Part shown: one piece after another, positions 42,166-47,823 of the stretch
How the letters are laid out: the number at the start of each line of letters is the position of its first letter
Numbering within the stretch: position 1 is the first letter of the stretch
From: a virus
Reading direction: 5' to 3' (one strand)
DNA: 47,823 bases
IMG/VR virus record: IMGVR_UViG_3300034374_010260
Coordinates: 1 to 47,823 of that record
Notes under the pieces: generated by a model
Databases searched by the model: none
What the model saw: only the letters and a program-made list of their open reading frames with translations
What the model was told of the DNA's origin: nothing
Translations under genes and position numbers: made by a program

Positions 42166-42689
42166 CGCCCGCTCGTAGTTAATGGCGAACTGCTAAACTC
42201 TCTCTGGAAATCATATCGGAATCCTGCAATTCCATATATTCCCCATAGACCATTGCCGTTCTTTGCTAAATACGCTGACTCTTCAAAATGCTCATAATAT
42301 CCAAACTCAAAAGTAATTAGTGATTTCTCCGCCTTATATGTAAATGATCCATCTTTTATAAGACCTCCTGTGTGCTTATCTATACCAGTTACCACTAAGA
42401 ATTGTTCAGTTACTCTAGTGCCGATGAATTTATTAAAGTTAGGAACAAGCCTCTTGATTGGCTTACCATAAATGTCAGGCTGTGCTTTTTTTAAGGCATA
42501 TAAAACCTCCTGCAATTCATGCACAATTTCATTGTAAGACATGAGGGCTTTCTTGCCCATTTTGCCCCCCATATCGACTTCACTAAATCGACTACCCTCC
42601 CTCGCAGAGTTAAGAGCCTCAAATAGTTGAGTTCGTATTCTCTCCAATTCAGGTACTGGTAAACCTAGATATATTCCTTTTATGACCAT
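42138..42689 (-). CDS. gpW-like head-tail joining protein with extra domain (183 aa)
   Basis: Residues about 1-75 (LPVPELERIRTQLFEALNSA; MSYNEIVHELQEVLYALKKA) resemble the small helical gpW fold found between large terminase and portal in lambda-like phages. The remaining ~100 residues (VVTGIDKHTGGLIKDGSFTY; WGIYGIAGFRYDFQREFSSS) are an added beta-rich domain that I do not recognise. Starts 1 nt after the terminase stop. Confidence 0.6.
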   Translation of the reverse strand: MVIKGIYLGLPVPELERIRTQLFEALNSAREGSRFSEVDMGGKMGKKALMSYNEIVHELQEVLYALKKAQPDIYGKPIKRLVPNFNKFIGTRVTEQFLVVTGIDKHTGGLIKDGSFTYKAEKSLITFEFGYYEHFEESAYLAKNGNGLWGIYGIAGFRYDFQREFSSSPLTTSGRWDIIQVAL

Positions 42690-42690
42690 G

Positions 42691-44472
42691 CTACTCTAGT
42701 CCTTCAGTCTCCATTTCCATGTCAGCTTGGCTAATTAACTTATTAGCTAATGAGGCTACAAGTATCATTAATTCGCAATCTAACATATGATTGTCTTTCC
42801 TAACTGGAAGCCATTCATACTTACTTCTACCTTTTATATCTATAGTCTGCACTCTTTTTTCTGCCGTAACCTGCCTCGTGTACTCACTTGTTACATCTTT
42901 TGCTATTGTCCAATCACCAATAAAACCTTGCATTAGCTCTGCAAACATATCCTTTAATCCATCATTAGACCAAAGGAATAATCTAATCGCTTTATGCAAA
43001 CCATGCTCTCTCGTTCCAATACCCACCTCTGCTTTTGTCCATGTCCATAGCTGAGTGGACATCCTTCCTGTTTTTTTATTCCTATGCTTAAATCCCGAAG
43101 TGCCTGATCCCTTCATTGGCTTCCACCCGTGTCTTTGGCAGAACTTATACACAGAGGTTGTATCAAAGCCAGAGTCTACTATACAATTATCTGGCGGCAC
43201 ATTATTTAATTCGGCAACTTCAAGAAGTTCTTTATCACCGCCAACCTGCCCATAATCAATAAGTCGCGACCTAGCTCCCTCCCTTGCAAAAGCTCTAACC
43301 ACATACCAATAATGTATCCCCCCTTTGGCTTGCTTATCAGCAGCTAAAAACCTTACTTCTTCATCTTTCCACTCATCCCCTAGGGCATAATCTCCAGTAC
43401 GCTTTTTTAATTGCCCAAAATCCTCAAAGTCGCCTAATCTATCTTCCCATGGCTCCCCCAAGGATTCATTTATAAAATCCTTTAAAGGCGATGTATCTCC
43501 ATTATATGTCGCTCCTTTTGCTATAAGAAATTCTTCAACTAAGTCACGCCACTTAACCCAAGTCGGTAACATTGCATTCCAATGAAATGATTTTCTATTC
43601 TTTGGAGCATTTGGGTTTAATGCTATATATTTCCCACTATTTACAAAATGCCTTCTATCTACTGGGGTATCTCTATAAACCTCCCCACACTTGCACTCAA
43701 ATGTAATTGTCTCTGCAAGCTTATCAAAATCATACCCTTTCTCATTTTTGGTTTCTTCGTTTTCTTCCCATTTCACAGATGACCAACTAAGTGGAAACCA
43801 ATCTTCGCAATTTCTGCATTGATGATGCCAAACCCTTTGATCGCCTTGCAGGTATGCTCGATGAGTTGCATCATTGTGCATATCAGGGGTCGATACAATA
43901 CATCTCCGTGCATTCCAATACGCTCTGGTTCTTTTTAAAACCATTTCTAATGCACCCTCTGGGTAATTTCTTACCTCATCCAGAAATAGCCACCTGACTG
44001 GCTTTGACTGCAACCTTGATGGTGATGATGAGCCTACGACACCTAGAGATGCACCCTTAAGGTGAACTTCCATCTTTGACACCGCCCCCCTGTCCTCGAT
44101 CAGTGTTTCTGCCACTGGTTTGCAGGTTTTTATCGTTGGAATAAGCCTTGTCTTCATTAAAAACGCCGCTTCTTCTGCTGTACTTGTAACCCACATAGTT
44201 GGTGCTGGTTCCTCGGCTAAAGCCCACATCAATAGACAAATCATTGTTTGAGTTTTAGCAGATTGTGCAGAACACATAACGCTAATGTCAGACACTTCAT
44301 TGTCTGCAAAAGTAACCATTAATTCCCTAACCCAAGGAGATATTTCTGACTTCCAAAACCCTTGGTAAGGTGAGGTTGGGTCTAATTTGACATTTTGATC
44401 AGCCCACTCCCAAGTCAAACGGGTGTCTGGAGGCTTCCACGACCTCCGTGCTGCAATTTCTACTACACTCAT
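42691..44472 (-). CDS. Terminase large subunit (GpA family)
   Basis: 593 aa. N-terminal ATPase: Walker A-type VMCSAQSAKTQTM, Walker B PVRWLFLDEVRNYPEG; FECKCGEVYRD is a zinc-knuckle-like pair with CRNCEDWF. The C-terminal nuclease half has AADKQAKGGIHYWYVVRAF, CIVDSGFDTTSVYKF and a late KDNHMLDCELM. Packages DNA into the procapsid through the portal; the GpA type usually makes cohesive ends (cos). No cos site can be identified here. Confidence 0.92.
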   Translation of the reverse strand: MSVVEIAARRSWKPPDTRLTWEWADQNVKLDPTSPYQGFWKSEISPWVRELMVTFADNEVSDISVMCSAQSAKTQTMICLLMWALAEEPAPTMWVTSTAEEAAFLMKTRLIPTIKTCKPVAETLIEDRGAVSKMEVHLKGASLGVVGSSSPSRLQSKPVRWLFLDEVRNYPEGALEMVLKRTRAYWNARRCIVSTPDMHNDATHRAYLQGDQRVWHHQCRNCEDWFPLSWSSVKWEENEETKNEKGYDFDKLAETITFECKCGEVYRDTPVDRRHFVNSGKYIALNPNAPKNRKSFHWNAMLPTWVKWRDLVEEFLIAKGATYNGDTSPLKDFINESLGEPWEDRLGDFEDFGQLKKRTGDYALGDEWKDEEVRFLAADKQAKGGIHYWYVVRAFAREGARSRLIDYGQVGGDKELLEVAELNNVPPDNCIVDSGFDTTSVYKFCQRHGWKPMKGSGTSGFKHRNKKTGRMSTQLWTWTKAEVGIGTREHGLHKAIRLFLWSNDGLKDMFAELMQGFIGDWTIAKDVTSEYTRQVTAEKRVQTIDIKGRSKYEWLPVRKDNHMLDCELMILVASLANKLISQADMEMETEGLE

Positions 44473-44478
44473 ACATCA

Positions 44479-45384
44479 TTAATCAGCTCTTAATGCTTCA
44501 AACTTTAATTTTTCTGATCCTATTTCGGGTATTCTTCCCAAGAAGAACTTGAGCCAGATTGCGCCTAGTGGCTTTGGTGGTCTCCCTTTTTCCATATGAA
44601 ACCCCGAATCCTTGACACCATACTCATTTTTGTAAGTAGGTATTTTGATATGCAATTGTTCATCAATATATTCTTTACCATCCTGAGTAATGCGAGCCCT
44701 AGCATTAGGCAGAATCCAATGATCATGAGTATGACCAGTAGCAACGATGTTAGCGTCTGGCAGGACAACGCCCATACGATTTGCACCAATGACCCCCTTT
44801 GTGACGGGTCCACCTCCTCCTGCCCCGTGGAACATATATAACCATACTGTCCCAAGGCTCCTTGATTTCGCATCTTTCTTATGTCTTCCTCTAATTCCGA
44901 TCCAATTAGCGATTTGACCTGTTTTGACGGTTGCATTTGTTTTTCCATTTAATGAATTAACCAGCCTTTCTGTTAAATCTGTTTCTCTGTGCTTATATAC
45001 AGCAGTTTCATGGTTCCCTTTACCCATGACTAAAATATTTGAAGCATATGGCTTGAGCCACTCCGAATATGTATCGACCAATTTATCTAGGTAATTGCCT
45101 CCCTTGTGCTCCAACTTAATATCATTCTTGCTCGCTCTCGGGTCGCCCTTTCCTTGCATAGCGCAAAAGGCATCACCATTATCTAGAATAAACGCTTTCT
45201 TTTTTATAGCCTCCTCTAAGTGCCTTTTCTCCATAGCATTATCGGAGTGCGGATTATCATGGTGTGCATCACTTCTCAACAAGCACCAGATCGGTTTGTT
45301 AATTTGCTTTGTCTCAAATGTTATATCCACGAAAAAGATGCCTTCTGACACCTTCCTGATTTTGAAAGGTTTATCATCTTTCAT
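44479..45384 (-). CDS. Calcineurin-like metallophosphoesterase
   Basis: 301 aa. Metal-binding motifs in order: LLRSDAHHD, LDNGDAFC, GKGNHETAV, YMFHGAGGG and VATGHTHDHW. Complete and likely active. Substrate unknown; phage enzymes of this type act on nucleic acids or nucleotides. It sits between a glycosyltransferase-like gene and the large terminase, so it may belong to a DNA-modification or DNA-end-processing set. Starts by 1-nt overlap with the upstream stop. Confidence 0.88.
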   Translation of the reverse strand: MKDDKPFKIRKVSEGIFFVDITFETKQINKPIWCLLRSDAHHDNPHSDNAMEKRHLEEAIKKKAFILDNGDAFCAMQGKGDPRASKNDIKLEHKGGNYLDKLVDTYSEWLKPYASNILVMGKGNHETAVYKHRETDLTERLVNSLNGKTNATVKTGQIANWIGIRGRHKKDAKSRSLGTVWLYMFHGAGGGGPVTKGVIGANRMGVVLPDANIVATGHTHDHWILPNARARITQDGKEYIDEQLHIKIPTYKNEYGVKDSGFHMEKGRPPKPLGAIWLKFFLGRIPEIGSEKLKFEALRAD

Positions 45385-46130
45385 TACACGCCTCCTATTG
45401 GTATTTTTATTATAGGGTTTATATCATAGGTGACTTGTCGCTTTCTTTGCGTATTTGAGTTCCCTTTATCTCTCCTAACTATATCTTTTCCCCACTTCTT
45501 TTCTAATAACTCAAACTGGTCTTTCTCTTCGTCTAAAGTCCTATACTCTGCACACCCCCCAATATTAGTATGTTGCTCACAAATATAATGAACATGATTA
45601 ATTCGTAATATTTTTCTATACTTGTTGAGCATTTGAAGGCTAAGATCATAATCCTCCTTTAATGGAAGGTTTTCGTCATACCTACAACTAGGGTTAAGAA
45701 AGCCACCAAACGGTCCTAGTATAACATTCGTCAAACTAAATGGAGTGTACTCTCTATAAGCACCTTTATCTTGTATAATGTTAACACCCCACATCTTAAC
45801 GCCAAATTGTTCGGCAAGCATAAACCCATACTCAATAAATTCTTCAGCTTCATCCCCGCTCATTTTATGACACTCGTTGCCATTCCACCTTGAGAGGCAC
45901 TTTAAATCATCATCTACAATGCAGACATTCTCTTTTTTAGCATAATCAAGTATCCAGTTCCTAACCCTGCTTACATTGCCTTGATCCTTATCCTGGCATG
46001 CCAATACAGGCAAACCTTTGTCTAAGTAGCTCTTCTCCTGCGACTTACAAACTACATATTTAAGGCTGGGGAAATACTTATGGGAAGTGCAAATGTCAGC
46101 CCTCTTCCAACTGGGAGCTAAGATCATCAT
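45384..46130 (-). CDS. GT-A-fold glycosyltransferase-like protein
   Basis: 248 aa. MMILAPSWKRADICTSHKYF at the start and NVCIVDDDLKCLSRW (acidic DDD, metal/nucleotide-sugar site, about 72-76) are typical of phage GT-A enzymes. GGFLNPSCRYDENLPLKEDY DLS (an ED acceptor-base region) follows. It resembles TET-associated glycosyltransferases, which add sugars to hypermodified pyrimidines, but that subfamily is not certain. Next to ParB-like and phosphoesterase genes. ATGA overlap with the ParB-like gene. Confidence 0.65.
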   Translation of the reverse strand: MMILAPSWKRADICTSHKYFPSLKYVVCKSQEKSYLDKGLPVLACQDKDQGNVSRVRNWILDYAKKENVCIVDDDLKCLSRWNGNECHKMSGDEAEEFIEYGFMLAEQFGVKMWGVNIIQDKGAYREYTPFSLTNVILGPFGGFLNPSCRYDENLPLKEDYDLSLQMLNKYRKILRINHVHYICEQHTNIGGCAEYRTLDEEKDQFELLEKKWGKDIVRRDKGNSNTQRKRQVTYDINPIIKIPIGGV

Positions 46131-46735
46131 TTCTTGTTTAAACTCCTAATGTAATCCGATCCCTTTATTACTCGTCCAATGCCCTTACTCCACGGCTTAC
46201 CATTAGCTCTACGAGAATGAACAGAATCAAGGTTAAAATGGGTTTGGGCAGATAGCCAATCAACATCATTGTCGAATGTCAGAACTACATAATTATGCGA
46301 CTCATCAATGTACTCTGAAAACTTAACTTCTGGCTCTTCCTCTGCATCATCTTCGGTTAACTCCTTCAACACATCGTCAGCCTCAAATCCCCAATCAATC
46401 AAATCTTCGGGGTCAAAATTATTGGCAAGCAAATCCCAATCCCACTGCCCACCATTCTTGTTCATGCGTACATTTAATTCCTTTTCTTTCGCTAATGGCA
46501 ACTTGACCTCTACGCAAGGTACGGTGTCATTGCCCATTTCAGACCAGATACGCAATCGCTGATGTCCACCTATAACTATATTTTCTCGCCCCTTGTGCAT
46601 GTTGACGAGTACAGGCTCAACTAAGCCAAATTTTTGTAAGCTATTTTTTAAGTCCTCATATTGCTTTTTAGTAAGCTCCCTCGGATTATATTCGCTTGGC
46701 TTTAATGCACCTATTTTTTTATCTACAGTTTTCAT
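46127..46735 (-). CDS. ParB-like nuclease-domain protein
   Basis: 202 aa. N-terminal ParB/sulfiredoxin-like domain: LKPSEYNPRELTKKQYEDLK, KFGLVEPVLVNMHKG, NIVIGGHQRLRIWSEMG. The GGHQR motif is the signature loop. The acidic C-terminus (LTEDDAEEEPEVKFSEYIDE) is followed by a short folded end. In phages these proteins are usually encoded beside methyltransferases or other modification enzymes and terminases. Here the partner is a glycosyltransferase. Confidence 0.85.
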   Translation of the reverse strand: MKTVDKKIGALKPSEYNPRELTKKQYEDLKNSLQKFGLVEPVLVNMHKGRENIVIGGHQRLRIWSEMGNDTVPCVEVKLPLAKEKELNVRMNKNGGQWDWDLLANNFDPEDLIDWGFEADDVLKELTEDDAEEEPEVKFSEYIDESHNYVVLTFDNDVDWLSAQTHFNLDSVHSRRANGKPWSKGIGRVIKGSDYIRSLNKK

Positions 46736-47130
46736 AATCTTTTTCGTTGACCCCTCCCTTTTATGCTGAACTTTTCAGAGAACTTAATTGCTTGTTTACT
46801 AAGAGATTGCTTGTAGACATTCACACCCTTTGACTTTGCTATCTCCGACAAAGCCAATCCGTTGAATAATTCAGGTCTAAGAACCCAGCACATAGCTATT
46901 GTCTTACGCATTAATGTCTGTCCATAACTTGCTGAATTAACATCACCCATGGTCAACCAAGTGAGCATTTCTCTCAATACTTCACCCAATTGCTGTACCG
47001 AGTCTGGATCATAATTTGGCTCTTCATACTCCCCATCTATTGAGTCATAGTCAAAGTTATGGCACTGACCATCTGTTTGAAAGTCAGCTCTATTTTCGTC
47101 AAAGTGATATAAAGAATTATTTTTCCCCAT
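46732..47130 (-). CDS. Phage HTH-containing protein, unassigned (132 aa)
   Basis: I choose ATG at 47130 (MGKNNSLYHFDE), overlapping the small terminase end; a start 6 codons further upstream is possible. Acidic, Tyr/Asp-rich N-terminus (YDSIDGEYEEPNYDPDSV), a helical middle (EVLREMLTWLTMGD) and a C-terminal helix-turn-helix (LALSEIAKSKGVNVYKQSLS) with a basic end (KGRGQRKRL). Conserved-type gene next to terminase; may help DNA recognition in packaging. Confidence 0.65.
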   Translation of the reverse strand: MGKNNSLYHFDENRADFQTDGQCHNFDYDSIDGEYEEPNYDPDSVQQLGEVLREMLTWLTMGDVNSASYGQTLMRKTIAMCWVLRPELFNGLALSEIAKSKGVNVYKQSLSKQAIKFSEKFSIKGRGQRKRL

Positions 47131-47731
47131 TTGCCCATTCCCCCTCATGCAAAGATCGCAATGCCTCTACGATACTTTGTTTAATTATCTTTTCTGCTTC
47201 TGCAACAGTTTGACCGATAACTTGTGGGGCTAGGGAAGAGGGTAGGGCAAGGAGCTCCCTTTTGGCTTGCTGAACCATTTCGGCAACTTGCTGGTCTATG
47301 TCTACATTAGGCGTATATTCGCCTTTTAATATCCCTACCTGTATTTCTAACTTCTCATTCTGTAATAATATGCTCTTGACTTGCGCAGATTCTTTGCTGG
47401 TTAAATCACCAGCCGTCGATCCCTTTGCATCCTTCCACGCCACCGCTTCACTTACACTATAACGACCATCCGCTCTAGGCTTTGGGAATGTAGGGTCTTT
47501 CCTCCACCTTTGAATAGTTTTCCTATCGACCCCAATTACCTTTGCTAACTCTGTTTGATTCTTTGCGTATGCCCCACTAAATCCAATTTTACTAGATGCA
47601 GTATATTGATCTAGTAATTCCATCTCCATGTTGGTCGGAGTTTTCCCCTCTCTTATTTTTGTAAGTATATTATTAACAACCTTTTGCTTTACCTTCTCGG
47701 CATTTTCCTCAGTAATTAAAGTTGCACCCAT
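47117..47731 (-). CDS. Terminase small subunit (Nu1-like)
   Basis: 204 aa. wHTH of the Nu1 type at about residues 60-97 (QTELAKVIGVDRKTIQRWRK, then DGRYSVSEAVAWK), a charged linker helix (SAQVKSILLQNEKLEIQVG) and a C-terminal helical multimerisation/partner region (MVQQAKRELLALPSSL; EKIIKQSIVEALRSLHE). It binds the packaging site and recruits the large subunit four genes downstream. First gene of the visible leftward late module; the region to the right (47732-47823) holds no gene. Confidence 0.85.
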   Translation of the reverse strand: MGATLITEENAEKVKQKVVNNILTKIREGKTPTNMEMELLDQYTASSKIGFSGAYAKNQTELAKVIGVDRKTIQRWRKDPTFPKPRADGRYSVSEAVAWKDAKGSTAGDLTSKESAQVKSILLQNEKLEIQVGILKGEYTPNVDIDQQVAEMVQQAKRELLALPSSLAPQVIGQTVAEAEKIIKQSIVEALRSLHEGEWANGEK

Positions 47732-47823
47732 TTATTGCTCTTATAAAGTCTTAATCAGAATTAATAAAGAACAAAATGTATGAGACATTTAGAAAATTAG
47801 TTTTTTCAGAGAAGGATCGAACC

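Noticed and set aside
47807-47823. GGTTCGATCC on the minus strand looks like a tRNA T-arm, suggesting a tRNA/attachment site at the right edge.
   Set aside because: Only 17 bases are visible, the loop is one base too short for a normal T-arm, and no CCA or acceptor stem can be checked.
1-47823. Direct terminal repeats showing a complete circularly permuted genome.
   Set aside because: The first and last ~100 bases share no matching sequence.

Overview
The window is most of an AT-rich, double-stranded DNA tailed-phage genome, or a prophage-like contig. Every supported gene lies on the minus strand, so the biological order runs from the right end to the left. The head and packaging module follows the lambda plan: Nu1-like small terminase, GpA large terminase, gpW-like joiner, portal, S49 protease, scaffold, major capsid. 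A tape-measure protein and a frameshifted tail-assembly chaperone indicate a long, probably non-contractile tail (siphovirus-like). The standard stop codons TAA, TAG and TGA are all used. I see no integrase, repressor or DNA polymerase. The host cannot be fixed. Many starts lack a Shine-Dalgarno sequence, a DUF3127-like SSB is present, and the tail carries sialate-O-acetylesterase and LamG-like domains. These together hint at an aquatic Bacteroidota or PVC-group host, but only weakly.

Right to left. 47.7-44.5 kb: small terminase, HTH protein, ParB-like protein, GT-A-like glycosyltransferase and metallophosphoesterase. 44.5-38.2 kb: packaging and head. 38.2-30 kb: connector or structural proteins and very large fibre proteins, two of which are separated by a single in-frame TAA. 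30-26.9 kb: a tail spike with an esterase domain and small membrane proteins (probable holin/lysis cassette, with no recognisable endolysin). 26.9-14.8 kb: tail terminator, tail tube, gpG/gpGT chaperone with a canonical A AAA AAG slip site, tape measure and distal tail proteins. 14.8-13.7 kb: a second glycosyltransferase. 13.68-13.45 kb: an intergenic control region with six 11-bp direct repeats and a palindrome. 13.4-6.5 kb: replication and recombination genes (RHH protein, ERF annealing protein, DUF3127 SSB-like protein, DnaQ-like exonuclease, replication initiator, DnaC-like loader, HNH nuclease, RusA resolvase). 6.4-1.7 kb: small unknown genes, then a MoxR-like AAA+ ATPase, a metallopeptidase/VWA protein and a DUF3150-like protein, closed by an intrinsic terminator.

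The most unusual part is the left end. From about position 5 to 1563 the plus strand has no GC or GT dinucleotide: about 127 G residues, each followed by A or G. Equivalently, on the coding strand no C follows a purine. The rule holds in coding and non-coding DNA and stops abruptly at 1564. The two genes inside (218 and 52 aa) contain no alanine and no threonine. They are flanked by dense arrays of TTTTAAAA palindromes and end in a textbook terminator. Just beyond the boundary is a cluster of three GCAACGGATTT repeats. I do not recognise a described system that explains this tract.
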